The notes beneath the pieces are model-generated. The model worked only from the letters and a program-made list of their open reading frames with translations, was not told where the DNA came from and made no database searches. This document shows positions 7,835 to 16,788 of a stretch of DNA of 64,000 nt, piece after piece. How positions within the stretch are numbered: the stretch's first letter is position 1; each line of letters begins with the position of its first letter. Source of the stretch: Fen-549 sp964636655 (GTDB lineage Bacteria; Actinomycetota; Thermoleophilia; Gaiellales; Gaiellaceae). The translations under genes were made by a program, and so were the position numbers. Where the stretch lies: contig CAZWTK010000004.1 of the NCBI GenBank assembly GCA_964636655.1, positions 18,416 to 82,415 of the forward strand. The letters run 5' to 3'.

Positions 7835-8947
7835 TCAGCCGGTAGGCTGCTCGCGAGGCAGGGGGGGCGGCGGCTCGACGTTGGTGAGCACCTGCGCGAG
7901 CTGAGACTCGGCGGCGGTGAGAGAGTCGCCGCGCTCGATCGTGATCAGGAGCTGGCGCAGATTCTCGGCCGTCTCCTGCGCCTTGTGCCTGAACTCGCTC
8001 ATGCGCCGGTTGAGATGGACGTACTCGCCCGAGCGCTTCTCCTCGCTGACGTCGCGCATGCTCACGAGCAGCAGCCGGGTGCCGTCGCTGGTGGTCAGAG
8101 CGGTCGCCATCGTCTCCATCAGCGCCCAGCTTCCGTCGGCACGCTTCATCCGCACCGCGAATGGATATGAGTCGCCGCGGTAGACATCACCGATCGCGTC
8201 CTGAGCAACGGCCAGATCATCGGGCTCGATCAGCGAGAGGAAGTTGACGCCGGCGAGCGCCTGGAAGTCGTAGCCGAGTTCCTCGGTGCAGGAGGGCGAG
8301 GCGTAGAGGAAGCGCCCCTCACCGTCCACGAGCACGACCGCGTCGGGCATGTTCTCGGCGATCTTGCGCAGGAACTCGCCCTCGTTCATCATCTGCTCTT
8401 CTTCACGGCGGAGGTCGCTGATGTCGAAGACCACAGAGACGGTGCCGACGATCTGGCCCGCGCTGTCCCTGTTCGGCCCAACCCGCACCCGATACACCCG
8501 CGTGCCCCAGTCGAGCTCGTAGTTGACGGTCTCACCACGGAGCGAACGCAGAGTCTCGGCGATCGGCCTGAAGGCGGTGTCCTCGGTCTGGAAGAACTCG
8601 AATAGGGTCATGCCGACGAGACTGTCGGGAGCGAGCCCCAGATCGGCCAGCGCACCGCCGCGGCAGCTCGTGAAACGCAAATCGACGTCGATCGCCCAGA
8701 GCATCGCCGGCATCTGATCGATCAGCGCCGGCGAGAGGGAACCGTTAGGGCTCGTACTGTTCATGGGCGGTACTGTTTCTTCTGCGACCGCGGGCGGCGC
8801 CGGAGAATCCTCCTCCTGTTCCTGCTCATCTCGTTTCTCTTCGTTCGCCGGTGCGGACGCCGCTCTGGCGGCATCCTGAAGGTCGCCGGAAAGGTCTTGC
8901 TCCTTCTCCGACCGCCAGGAAAAGCGTGCAGAACCGATCGACTGCAT
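7835..8947 (-). CDS. Double PAS-domain signalling protein
   Basis: The protein has 370 residues. Residues 1-65 are charged and low-complexity. Two PAS domains follow: residues 75-190 (ALIDQMPAMLWAIDVDLRFT) and 192-320 (FLRKIAENMPDAVVLVDGEG, with the PAC-like ending RLLLVSMRDVSEEKRSG). The tail of about 50 residues is helical. There is no kinase, cyclase, GGDEF or DNA-binding domain, so its output is unknown; it may act by protein-protein contact. It lies inside the amino-acid operon between ilvD and leuC with gaps of 65 and 83 bases, so it is probably co-transcribed. A shorter start at 8764 (MNSTSPNG) is possible. Confidence 0.8.
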   Translation of the reverse strand: MQSIGSARFSWRSEKEQDLSGDLQDAARAASAPANEEKRDEQEQEEDSPAPPAVAEETVPPMNSTSPNGSLSPALIDQMPAMLWAIDVDLRFTSCRGGALADLGLAPDSLVGMTLFEFFQTEDTAFRPIAETLRSLRGETVNYELDWGTRVYRVRVGPNRDSAGQIVGTVSVVFDISDLRREEEQMMNEGEFLRKIAENMPDAVVLVDGEGRFLYASPSCTEELGYDFQALAGVNFLSLIEPDDLAVAQDAIGDVYRGDSYPFAVRMKRADGSWALMETMATALTTSDGTRLLLVSMRDVSEEKRSGEYVHLNRRMSEFRHKAQETAENLRQLLITIERGDSLTAAESQLAQVLTNVEPPPPLPREQPTG

Positions 8948-9012
8948 AGGCCGTCACTCTCTTTTCGGCTCGCGGGGGCCGAAGCTTGAAGGAATTTTCG
9001 CGCTACCGCGCC

Positions 9013-10719
9013 TCAGGGAGCCGAGCGGGTGATCGCGCCTTCGGAGGCCGAGCTCACGAGCGCCGCATACTTGGCGAAGACGCCGCTCGTATAACGCGGT
9101 TTCGGCGCCTTCCAGTCGGCCAGCCGCGCCTCGATCTCGTCGTCCGAGAGCTCGACTCTCAGCTCGTGCGCCTCGACGTCAAGGACGATCACGTCGTGCT
9201 CGCGCAGAGCCGCGATCGGGCCGCGGCGAGCGGCTTCGGGGGCGACGTGCGCGGCCATGAATCCGTGCGTGGCGCCCGAGAAGCGCCCATCGGTGATGAG
9301 CGCGACCGAGTCGTCCAGCCCTTCGCCGGCGATGGCGGCAGTGACCGCGAGCATCTCGCGCATCCCGGGCCCACCGGCCGGACCCTCGTAACGGATCACG
9401 ACCACGTCGCCAGAAGCCACCTTGCCGGCCTTGACGGCCGTGAAGCATTCCTCCTCGGAGTCGAACACGCGCGCCGGGCCGCGATGGAAGGTGCGCTCGT
9501 GCCCGGCCAGCTTGACCACGCAGCCCTCGGGGGCGAGATTGCCGCGCAGAATCGCGAAGCCGCCGCGCCTCTGAAACGGCTCCTCGATCCTCGAGACGAC
9601 CTTCTGTCCCTCCTGTTCGCTGGCGCCCAGCGCGATCTCGGCCAGCGTCCGCCCGTCTACGTTGCGGGCGTCCAGGTGAAGCAGGTCGCGCTTGGCCAGC
9701 TCGCGCGCCACCAGCGCGCAGCCCCCCGCCGTGTAGAGATCGGTCGCAACGTAGTGGCCGCCGGGGGTAAGGCTGGCGATCACGGGCGTCCGCGCCGCGA
9801 TCTGCTCGAAGTCGTCGATATCGAGAGCAACGCCTGCCTCACGCGCGATTGCGAGCAGGTGCAGGACACCGTTGGTGGAGCCGCCGCTGGCGGCCACAGA
9901 GGTGATCGCGTTCTCGAGCGCCTCACGGGTGACGATTTGCCTGGGCGTGATGTTCTCGCGCACGAGCTTCATCACCAGATCGCCGGCTCGTGCGGCAGCC
10001 GGGTCCTTGCCCCGGTCGGTCGCCGGAACCTCGTTCAGCCCGGCCGGGCTGATACCCAGGAAGTCAAGCGCCATCGACATAGTGTTGGCCGTGAACTGAC
10101 CGCCGCAGGCACCCGCGCCCGGGCAGGCCAGCGTCTCCAGCTCGTGCAGGTCGCTGTCGGTCATCTTGCCGACGGCGTGCGTTCCGACCGCCTCGAACAC
10201 GTCCTGGATGGTCACGTCCCTGCCGCGCCAGTGGCCGGGCGCAATCGAGCCGTTGTAGAGCACGAGCCCGGGGATGTCGAGCCTGAGCAGCGCCATCACC
10301 GCCGCCGGAATCGTCTTGTCGCAGCCGACGAGGCAAACCAGCCCGTCGAACATGTGACTGTAGGCCGCGAGCTCGATCGAGTCGGCGATCACCTCACGTG
10401 AGACGAGCGAGCCACGCATACCCGGCGTGCCCATGGTCACTCCGTCCGAGACGGCGATGGTGTTGAACTCGACGGGCATGCCGCCGGCGCTGCGAATACC
10501 ACGCCGAACGTGCTCGGCCAGCTCGCGCTGGTTGTAGTTGCAGGGCATCGTCTCGATCCAGGTCGAGGCGATTCCCACGAGTGGCCTGGCGAGGTCCTCG
10601 TCGGTGAAGCCGATGGCCTTGAAGTAGGAGCGCGCCGGCGCGCGGTCGGGGCCGTCGGTGAGGATGCGACTACGTCGCTTGGCGGGATCCGACGGAAGGT
10701 CGTACGCGCTCGGGCTCAT
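9013..10719 (-). CDS. ilvD: Dihydroxy-acid dehydratase
   Basis: This 568-residue enzyme dehydrates dihydroxy acids in the valine and isoleucine pathways. The cluster cysteines are in GCDKTIPAA near 125-133 and CPGAGACGGQFTANTM near 194-209, the family hallmarks. The start at 10719 (MSPSAYDLPSDPAKRRSR) fits family length; the frame is open another 120 codons upstream, but that part overlaps thrB. It is 67 bases after thrB and 65 before the PAS gene, within the same operon. Confidence 0.95.
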   Translation of the reverse strand: MSPSAYDLPSDPAKRRSRILTDGPDRAPARSYFKAIGFTDEDLARPLVGIASTWIETMPCNYNQRELAEHVRRGIRSAGGMPVEFNTIAVSDGVTMGTPGMRGSLVSREVIADSIELAAYSHMFDGLVCLVGCDKTIPAAVMALLRLDIPGLVLYNGSIAPGHWRGRDVTIQDVFEAVGTHAVGKMTDSDLHELETLACPGAGACGGQFTANTMSMALDFLGISPAGLNEVPATDRGKDPAAARAGDLVMKLVRENITPRQIVTREALENAITSVAASGGSTNGVLHLLAIAREAGVALDIDDFEQIAARTPVIASLTPGGHYVATDLYTAGGCALVARELAKRDLLHLDARNVDGRTLAEIALGASEQEGQKVVSRIEEPFQRRGGFAILRGNLAPEGCVVKLAGHERTFHRGPARVFDSEEECFTAVKAGKVASGDVVVIRYEGPAGGPGMREMLAVTAAIAGEGLDDSVALITDGRFSGATHGFMAAHVAPEAARRGPIAALREHDVIVLDVEAHELRVELSDDEIEARLADWKAPKPRYTSGVFAKYAALVSSASEGAITRSAP

Positions 10720-10786
10720 GCTGGGGATCGTAGCCTCTGGATACGTCCTGTCGCCACGACGCGACCGGGTCGAGCGCGAACGGAGC

Positions 10787-11653
10787 TCAGAAAGTGCCCG
10801 CGCCACTGGTGGCAAGCGCAACCGTGCACACCTTGCAGTCGCCAAAGCGACCACCCAGCTCCTGCGCGCAGGCTTGCGCTTGCTCGTGCCGAGCCCAGAC
10901 GATGACGGTCGGACCCGAGCCCGAGAGGGTGACCCCGACCGACCCCTGCGCGGGCTTTTCCTGCAGCTGGGCGAGAATCGGCGCCGCCGGCGAGCGGTAG
11001 GGCTCGTGCAGGCGATCGTAGAAGGCGGCGGCGAGCAGGTCGGCATCGCCGCTCGCCAGACCGGCCCCGAGCAGGGCGGCGCGTCCACCCGAGAAGGCGG
11101 CGTCGGCGTGGGTAACCACGTCCGGGAGCCCGGCTCTCGAGACGATCGTCTCCACGCTGTGCTCGGGAATGACCGCTATCGCGGCAAGCGGAAGCGTGTC
11201 GGCGATGCGACAACCGCGCCAGGAGCCCTCCTCCTCCCAGGAAAGCGTCACGCCACCGTAGAGGCAGGCGGCGAGATTGTCGGCGTGAGATTCCAGCCGC
11301 GTTGCCATGGGCAACAACTCGGCCGGGTCGGGCTCGACTCCCTTCCAGAGACTGGCGGCGACGAGGCCGAGCGTGATTGTCGCGGAGCTGGAACCGAGCC
11401 CGCGGGCGAAGGGGATCCGATTGAGAAAGCGGAAGCGCTTCCGCTCCAGCCCCTCGATCAGGGCGAAGGCTTGCAGGCCGAGATGGCTTTCGTCTCTGGG
11501 CGTCTCGGAGACGCCCTCACCCTCGACCTCGACGATCGTACTCTCGGCTTCGTCGATCTCCAACTCGTTCCAGAGCTCGAGCGCGATCCCCGCGCAGTCG
11601 AACGCCGGGCCGAGATTGGCGCTGGTCGCCGGAGCTCGAACCTTGACCTTCAT
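10787..11653 (-). CDS. thrB: Homoserine kinase
   Basis: This 288-residue GHMP-family enzyme phosphorylates homoserine in threonine synthesis. The start MKVKVRAPATSANLGPAFD is the classic ThrB N terminus, and the ATP-binding ARGLGSSSATI motif lies near 84-94. An upstream in-frame start eight codons earlier is less likely because the family begins at MKV. It follows hom by 61 bases. No threonine synthase gene is present in the window, so the last step must be encoded elsewhere. Its product supplies threonine for isoleucine made by the same operon. Confidence 0.94.
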   Translation of the reverse strand: MKVKVRAPATSANLGPAFDCAGIALELWNELEIDEAESTIVEVEGEGVSETPRDESHLGLQAFALIEGLERKRFRFLNRIPFARGLGSSSATITLGLVAASLWKGVEPDPAELLPMATRLESHADNLAACLYGGVTLSWEEEGSWRGCRIADTLPLAAIAVIPEHSVETIVSRAGLPDVVTHADAAFSGGRAALLGAGLASGDADLLAAAFYDRLHEPYRSPAAPILAQLQEKPAQGSVGVTLSGSGPTVIVWARHEQAQACAQELGGRFGDCKVCTVALATSGAGTF

Positions 11654-11714
11654 TTCGCGACGACCACCGGCGAGCAAGAGCCGGGGCCGGCGACAAGCGA
11701 GCGGCCGCGCTCCA

Positions 11715-13022
11715 TCAGGTCCACCCGAGCTCCGAGATCCCGCGCTGCGAGATCACCGGAAAGGCCGCCGCGATCTCACGATTCTCCGGCAACGCGCTTA
11801 TCTCGGCCAGGGCGGTATCGACGGCACCGTAGGTCGCCTCGTGCGAGATGACGTGAAGGGTAGCGCCGCCGTCGGTCTGGGCCTGGACGAGACGCGCAAC
11901 CGAGATGCCGTGAGCCGCCAGGCGCTCGGCTACACGTGCCAGCACGCCCGGGCGGTCGTCCACCGAGATCTGGAGGTAGAAGGGCGAGCGCAGCTCACCC
12001 GCCGGGAGCCGGCCGATTTTGCGCCAGCAGGCGTCGTTGTGGAGAAAACCGGTGCCCTTTGTACCGATGATCGAGACCATGTCGGCGATCACGGCCGAGG
12101 CGGTCTCGATTCCGCCAGCGCCGGGCCCTTCGAGCGTGATCTCGCGGATTGCGTCTCCTTGGAGCATGACCGCGTTGAACGCTCCCTCCACCGAAGCCAG
12201 CGGGTGGGCGCGGTCGACGAGCGCAGGCGATACTCGCACGTCGTAGCCGCCTTCGACCAGAGTCGCCCGCCCGACGAGACGAACGACCATCTCCATCTGC
12301 TTGGCCGCACCGACGTGGGCCGAGGTGATCCGCTCGACTCCCTCGAAGCTGACGTCCTCCAGGGTCACCCGCGAACCGAAGGCCACGGTCGCCAGAATCG
12401 CCATCTTGGCGGCGGCGTCGGCCCCCGAGACGTCCTCGGTCGGATCCATCTCCGCGTAGCCCTGGCGCTTGGCCTCCGCCAGCGCCTCCTCGTACTCGGC
12501 CCCCAACTCCATCTGGGTGAGGATGTAGTTGGTGGTGCCGTTGACGATCCCGAGGATGCGGTGAACGTTGGTCACGACCAGTGCCTCGCGCAGTACCTTG
12601 ATCACGGGAATCGCGGCGCAGACCGAGGCCTCGAAGCGAAGCTGCACGCCTCCCTCCTGAGCGGCCGCGAAGAGCTCGGCGCCCTTCTGGGCGAGCAGCT
12701 GCTTGTTCGCGGTCACAACCGGCTTGCCGCCGCGCAGCAGGCGCAGAATGTAGTCGCGCGTGGGGTCGAGCCCACCCATCACCTCGGCAACCACCGCGAT
12801 CTCGGCATCGTCGGCGATCTCCGCGAAGTCGGTGGTCAGTATGCCGGGAGCGGCGGGGAAGTCCCGCTCCTTCTTCAGGTCGCGGACGAGCGCCCGCACG
12901 ACGCGCAACCGGTGACCGGTTGCGCGCTCGATGTCATCCGAGTTCTCGTGCAGAAAGCGGTTTACGGCCGCCCCGACGGTTCCGTAACCGAGCAGGGCGA
13001 CGGGAACGTCAACTGGCGCCAT
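11715..13022 (-). CDS. hom: Homoserine dehydrogenase
   Basis: This 435-residue enzyme reduces aspartate semialdehyde to homoserine. Residues 6-20 (VPVALLGYGTVGAAV) form the nucleotide-binding turn. The catalytic domain has GIVNGTTNYI near 176-185 and the EMDPTEDVSGADAAAK signature near 207-222. A C-terminal ACT domain (about 352-425) would give threonine feedback control, as in the Gram-positive single-function enzyme. No aspartate kinase is fused or adjacent. Its start overlaps the ilvC stop by 14 bases. Confidence 0.94.
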   Translation of the reverse strand: MAPVDVPVALLGYGTVGAAVNRFLHENSDDIERATGHRLRVVRALVRDLKKERDFPAAPGILTTDFAEIADDAEIAVVAEVMGGLDPTRDYILRLLRGGKPVVTANKQLLAQKGAELFAAAQEGGVQLRFEASVCAAIPVIKVLREALVVTNVHRILGIVNGTTNYILTQMELGAEYEEALAEAKRQGYAEMDPTEDVSGADAAAKMAILATVAFGSRVTLEDVSFEGVERITSAHVGAAKQMEMVVRLVGRATLVEGGYDVRVSPALVDRAHPLASVEGAFNAVMLQGDAIREITLEGPGAGGIETASAVIADMVSIIGTKGTGFLHNDACWRKIGRLPAGELRSPFYLQISVDDRPGVLARVAERLAAHGISVARLVQAQTDGGATLHVISHEATYGAVDTALAEISALPENREIAAAFPVISQRGISELGWT

Positions 13023-14019
13023 CGGATCCAGCGCCCATCAAGCCTTCGCGACCGGCAAGCGACCGCAGCTCCTTGCCGACCTTCTCCACGGGATGCTTGG
13101 CCGCCTCCTCGCGCAGGCGCACGAAGTTCGGGCGTCCCGCTTCTTCTTCGGCGATCAGCTCCTTGGCGAAGGCGCCGCTCTGGATCTCGCCGAGTATCTC
13201 CTTCATGCGCGCCTTCACGCTCTCGTCGATGACGCGCGGACCGCGGGTCAGATCGCCGTACTCGGCGACGTCCGAGATCGAGTAGCGCATGTACTCGAAG
13301 CCGCCCTCGTAGATTAGATCGACGATCAGCTTGAGCTCGTGGATGCACTCGTAGTAGGCGATCTCGGGCTGGTAGCCGGCCTCGACCAGCGTCTCGAACC
13401 CGGCCTGCATCAACCTGGTGGCGCCGCCGCAGAGAACCACCTGCTCGCCGAAGAGGTCCGACTCCGTCTCCTCGGCGAAGGTGGTCTCGAGCAAGCCGAC
13501 GCGGGCACTTCCGATGCCCGCTCCGTAAGCAAGCGCCTTGGCCAGAGCGTTGCCTGAGGCGTCCTGCTGCACCGCAACGAGCGAGGGCACGCCGGCGCCT
13601 GCCTCGTACTGCTCGCGCACGCGGTGGCCGGGCGCCTTGGGGGCGACCATGATCACGTCGTGACCCGCCGGTGGCTTGATGTAGCCGAAGTGGATGTTGA
13701 AGCCGTGCGCGAACATAATCGTCGCGTCGGGCTCGAGGTTCGGCTCGATCTCGGCCGCGTAGACCATCCGTTGGATGTGATCGGGCAGCAGGATCATCAC
13801 GAAGGCCGCGCCGCGGACGGCCTCGGCAGCGCTCTTGACTGCGAATCCGGCTTCGGCCGCTCGATCCCAGGCGGCGCTGCCGGGCGACTCTGCCACCTCG
13901 ACCTCGACTCCCGAGTCGCGGAGATTTTGCGCGTGTGCGTGGCCCTGACTGCCGTAACCGATGATGGCGATTTTTCCGGAGAGGAGGGAGAGGTCGCCTT
14001 CGCGGTGGATTGTCGCCAT
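13009..14019 (-). CDS. ilvC: Ketol-acid reductoisomerase
   Basis: This 336-residue class I enzyme converts acetolactate and acetohydroxybutyrate to dihydroxy acids with NADPH and magnesium. Residues about 16-30 (KIAIIGYGSQGHAHA) form the dinucleotide fold, and the metal-binding region FAEETESDLFGEQ lies near 189-201. The start at 14019 (MATIHREGDL) has an AAGGA ribosome-binding site and fits family length; a longer in-frame extension into ilvN was rejected. It follows ilvN by 61 bases and overlaps hom by 14. Confidence 0.95.
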   Translation of the reverse strand: MATIHREGDLSLLSGKIAIIGYGSQGHAHAQNLRDSGVEVEVAESPGSAAWDRAAEAGFAVKSAAEAVRGAAFVMILLPDHIQRMVYAAEIEPNLEPDATIMFAHGFNIHFGYIKPPAGHDVIMVAPKAPGHRVREQYEAGAGVPSLVAVQQDASGNALAKALAYGAGIGSARVGLLETTFAEETESDLFGEQVVLCGGATRLMQAGFETLVEAGYQPEIAYYECIHELKLIVDLIYEGGFEYMRYSISDVAEYGDLTRGPRVIDESVKARMKEILGEIQSGAFAKELIAEEEAGRPNFVRLREEAAKHPVEKVGKELRSLAGREGLMGAGSDGAS

Positions 14020-14080
14020 GAGTTGTTCCTTTCTTCTTTCTTTTACGCGGTGTCCCGGGAAGTTTCTAGTGTCGTGCGAC

Positions 14081-14563
14081 CTAATGTCGTACGGCTCGGC
14101 TGAGGCCGATACGGCCGGTGCGTACCATCTCCTTGATTCCGTACGGCCTGACAAGCTCCTCGAAGGAATCGAGGTCCTCGGGGTGACCGACCATCTCGAA
14201 CACGATTTCCTGTGGTCCGAGGTCGGAGACCCGTGCCCCGTAGTGATCGGCGAAGGCCATCAGCTCGCCTCGCCGCTCGGGCGGAGCCGCCACGGTGAAG
14301 AGGGCGATCTCCCGCTCGACGGCGTCGTCGGGGGTGAGCTCGGTGATCCTGAGCACGTTGACGAGCTTGTGGATCTGCTTGGTGATCTGCTCGAGCGAGT
14401 GCTCGGCGCAGTCGACGCGGAGAGTGATGCGCGAGACGCCGGCACGCTCGGTCTGCCCCACGGCGAGCGACTCGATGTTGTAGCCGCGCCGTGCGAACAG
14501 GTTCGAGATGCGCGAGAGCGCACCCGGCTTGTCCTCGACGAGGACCGAGAGAGTGTGCTTCAT
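14081..14563 (-). CDS. ilvN: Acetolactate synthase small (regulatory) subunit
   Basis: This 160-residue protein has an N-terminal ACT domain (MKHTLSVLVEDKPGALSRI, residues 1-75) that binds valine, and a C-terminal small-subunit domain. It activates IlvB and makes it sensitive to feedback inhibition. The start at 14563 overlaps the ilvB stop as ATGA and has a strong AAGGAGGT ribosome-binding site nine bases upstream. Order and spacing are those of a typical ilvBNC set. Confidence 0.95.
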   Translation of the reverse strand: MKHTLSVLVEDKPGALSRISNLFARRGYNIESLAVGQTERAGVSRITLRVDCAEHSLEQITKQIHKLVNVLRITELTPDDAVEREIALFTVAAPPERRGELMAFADHYGARVSDLGPQEIVFEMVGHPEDLDSFEELVRPYGIKEMVRTGRIGLSRAVRH

Positions 14564-16314
14564 CTCGCCTCGACCTCCTTTGCCTTCTCGTGACTGCCAT
14601 ATTCGATGATGTCGGCCGCCGATGCCCCGGCCGGAATCATCGGAAAGACCTTTTCCTCCGGATCGCAGACGACGTCCACAACCACCGAGCGTCCGGCTGC
14701 ATTCTCCGCGATCGCGCGCTCGAGTGCCGAGTCGAGCTCGCTCGAGTCGGTGACCGTCATCGCCACCGCGCCGAAGGCCTCGGACATCTTGGCGTAGTCG
14801 GGAATCGGGCCGGTCAGATCGGTCTGGGAGTAGCGCTCGTCGTAGAACATCTCCTGCCACTGGCGAACCATGCCGAGCGAGCCGTTCCTGAGCAGCACGA
14901 CAATGATCGGCAGCCCATGCAGGGTCGCCGTCGTCAGCTCCTTCGCGGTCATCTGGAAGCAGCCGTCGCCGTCGATGCAGATCACGGTCGCATCGGGCCG
15001 AGCGGCCTTGGCCCCGACGGCCGCCGGTACGCCGAAGCCCATCGTCCCGAGACCGCCGGAGGAGATGAACGAGCGCGGCCGATCGCAGACCAGGTACTGC
15101 ATCGCCCACATCTGATGCTGGCCGACGCCGGTCGTCCAAACGACGTCGTCACGCCCCGCGGTCACGTCGCGCACGGCCTCGAGGATCTGCTGCGGCTTGA
15201 GCAGGTCGCCGAGCTCGTAGCGCAGCGGGAACTCTTCCTTCCAGCCGTTGATCTTGTCGATCCAGTCGGTCGGCCCCTCGCGCCCGTCGGGGATCTGCTT
15301 GCGTAGCTCGGCGAGCAGCCTGACCAGCGCCGGCTGAAGCGGGGCGCAGATTGGAATCTGGGCATCGCGGATCTTGCCGATCTCGGCCGCGTCCACCTCG
15401 AAGTGGATGACCTTCGCATTGGGGGCGAAGGCCGACACGTTGCCGGTCACGCGGTCGTCAAAACGGGCGCCCACCGCGATCACCAGATCGGAGCGGTTGA
15501 GCGCCAGGTTCCCGTACTTTCCGCCGTGCATGCCGGGGTGACCCGTGTTCAGCGGGTGCGAGTCCGGAAAGGCGCTCTTGCCGGTTAGAGTCGTGACGAC
15601 CGGGATGTTGGTCAGCTCGACCAGCTCGAGCAGCTCGGCGGAGGCCTCGCCGTTGATGACGCCGCCGCCGATGTAGAAAATCGGCTTGTCGGCTTCGAGG
15701 ATCGCCTTCGCGGCCGCGGCGATCTGGCGGTGGTTCACCTTCTTCGGCGGGTTCCAGCCCGGCAAGTCGACGTGCTCGGGGTACTTGAAGTCGAGCTCGG
15801 CGATCTGGGCGTCCTTGGTGATGTCCACCAGCACGGGGCCGGAGCGTCCCGTCTGGGCGACGTGGAACGCCGCCTTGATCGTCGCCGGGATCTCGCTGGC
15901 CTTCTGCACCAGCCAGGAGTGCTTCACGATCGGGAGGGTGATCCCGGTCGCGTTGGTCTCCTGGAAGGCATCGGTGCCGATCTTGGTCGAGGGCACCTGG
16001 CCGGTGATGCACACAAGCGGCGTGGAGTCCATCCAGGCATCCGCGATCGCCGTGATCAGATTGGTCGTGCCCGGCCCCGAGGTCGCGATCGCAACTCCCA
16101 CCTTGCCACTCGCGCGGGCGTAGCCCTCGGCCATGTGGCCGGCGCCTTGCTCGTGCCGTGCCAGCACGTGCCGCAGCTTGCTTCCGTTTGCCGCCGCTCG
16201 ATAGAGCGCGTCGTAGGTGTCGATGATCATGCCGCCCGGGATTCCAAAGCAGACGTCGACGCCCTCGGCCTCCAGCGAGCGAATGATGGCGTCGGCTCCT
16301 GTCATCCTGGTCAT
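14560..16314 (-). CDS. ilvB: Acetolactate synthase large (catalytic) subunit
   Basis: This 584-residue thiamine-diphosphate enzyme commits pyruvate to valine and leucine synthesis, and pyruvate plus ketobutyrate to isoleucine. The catalytic glutamate is in RHEQGAGHMAEGYARASG near 50-67. The FAD/central domain spans about 190-330. The thiamine/magnesium motif runs from IDGDGCF to LLRNGSLG near 470-500. The start at 16314 (MTRMTGAD) has GGAGG seven bases upstream. It is the first structural gene of the operon and follows a leader-peptide region of about 315 bases. Confidence 0.96.
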   Translation of the reverse strand: MTRMTGADAIIRSLEAEGVDVCFGIPGGMIIDTYDALYRAAANGSKLRHVLARHEQGAGHMAEGYARASGKVGVAIATSGPGTTNLITAIADAWMDSTPLVCITGQVPSTKIGTDAFQETNATGITLPIVKHSWLVQKASEIPATIKAAFHVAQTGRSGPVLVDITKDAQIAELDFKYPEHVDLPGWNPPKKVNHRQIAAAAKAILEADKPIFYIGGGVINGEASAELLELVELTNIPVVTTLTGKSAFPDSHPLNTGHPGMHGGKYGNLALNRSDLVIAVGARFDDRVTGNVSAFAPNAKVIHFEVDAAEIGKIRDAQIPICAPLQPALVRLLAELRKQIPDGREGPTDWIDKINGWKEEFPLRYELGDLLKPQQILEAVRDVTAGRDDVVWTTGVGQHQMWAMQYLVCDRPRSFISSGGLGTMGFGVPAAVGAKAARPDATVICIDGDGCFQMTAKELTTATLHGLPIIVVLLRNGSLGMVRQWQEMFYDERYSQTDLTGPIPDYAKMSEAFGAVAMTVTDSSELDSALERAIAENAAGRSVVVDVVCDPEEKVFPMIPAGASAADIIEYGSHEKAKEVEAR

Positions 16315-16628
16315 CTGATTGCCTCCGTAGAAAGATCCTTGTCTCGACGAGCCTGCGGGCGCTCGGCGAAGACGATTTCGGTGAATTCGCGCGTAGTCGC
16401 AGCTATTCCCGCCTTGACCATATCCGCTGCGCGCGCCCCTCTGCGCAATGCTTCGCCCGTCGCGTCGTAGCACGAGCTTTCTTCGTCTCTGGGCTCTGCC
16501 GCTATTGAGTTGTCTGGTCTGGTGTCCATTACCGCCGTTTCGTCGTCGCCTTCGGGCGTCTGCGGACGCACCTGTGGCATTGGTCCGGTCTGTGTGTGGC
16601 GCCTCGGCGCTCTGAAAAGTCCGTTCCC
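16315..16628 (-). promoter_or_regulatory. Untranslated leader between ilvB leader peptide and ilvB
   Basis: These 314 bases separate the leader-peptide stop codon from the ilvB start. They contain short hairpins, for example GCGTC/GACGC around 16556-16569 and GCGC/GCGC near 16600-16610, but no clear stem followed by a T run. A frame of 89 codons (16311-16580) ends in an ATGA overlap with ilvB, but it lacks a ribosome-binding site and any recognisable fold, so it is not called a gene. The most likely role is the attenuation region of the ilv transcript. Confidence 0.55.
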
Positions 16629-16640
16629 CTAGCGGGGAAC
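16623..16640. promoter_or_regulatory. Perfect hairpin at the end of the ilvB leader peptide
   Basis: Seven-base arms (GTTCCCC at 16623-16629 and GGGGAAC at 16634-16640) enclose a four-base loop. On the transcribed minus strand the 5' arm covers the last leader codons (Val-Pro-Arg) and the stop lies in the loop and 3' arm. A ribosome that stalls on the preceding Val/Thr codons or finishes translation would leave or block this stem differently, as expected for ribosome-controlled attenuation. Confidence 0.55.
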
Positions 16641-16727
16641 CGTGACGGTAACGACGGTGATCGCGAGCAGGTCGACGAGCACGCGCGCGTCGGGAGAGAG
16701 CTGACGGGATGCGGAATCGACCTTCAT
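16629..16727 (-). CDS. ilvB operon leader peptide (attenuation peptide)
   Basis: A 32-codon frame from ATG 16727 to TAG 16629 encodes a peptide starting MKVDSASRQL and ending in VLVDLLAITVVTVTVPR. Fourteen of the last seventeen residues are Val, Leu, Ile, Thr or Ala, so its translation would sense branched-chain aminoacyl-tRNA levels. A promoter (TTGACA, 18 bases, CACACT) ends 12 bases before the ATG, so the transcript begins almost at the start codon. Leader peptides of this type before ilvB are known in other actinobacteria. It is too short to be a typical enzyme and has no other likely role. Confidence 0.8.
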   Translation of the reverse strand: MKVDSASRQLSPDARVLVDLLAITVVTVTVPR

Positions 16728-16739
16728 GACCGTACGCCT

Positions 16740-16769
16740 AGTGTGGCGAAAGGAGCCCTGGTCTGTCAA
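16740..16769 (-). promoter_or_regulatory. Promoter of the ilvB leader and operon
   Basis: On the minus strand a perfect -35 box TTGACA (16764-16769) and a -10 box CACACT (16740-16745) are 18 bases apart. The expected transcription start falls about 4-6 bases before the leader ATG at 16727, so the leader peptide mRNA is nearly leaderless. This promoter probably drives the whole 12-kb ilv-leu operon. Confidence 0.65.
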
Positions 16770-16788
16770 GCGCGATGCCGGCGATCGG

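Noticed and set aside
11307..13232. Long plus-strand frame across thrB, hom and ilvC (641 codons)
   Set aside because: It crosses three well-supported genes on the other strand and has the Arg/Gly/Ala-rich composition of a shadow frame.
16311..16580. 89-codon frame ending in an ATGA overlap with ilvB
   Set aside because: No ribosome-binding site at its start, low-complexity charged sequence and no recognisable fold. It occupies the presumed attenuation region. The overlap with ilvB may be chance, though a coupled small gene cannot be fully excluded.
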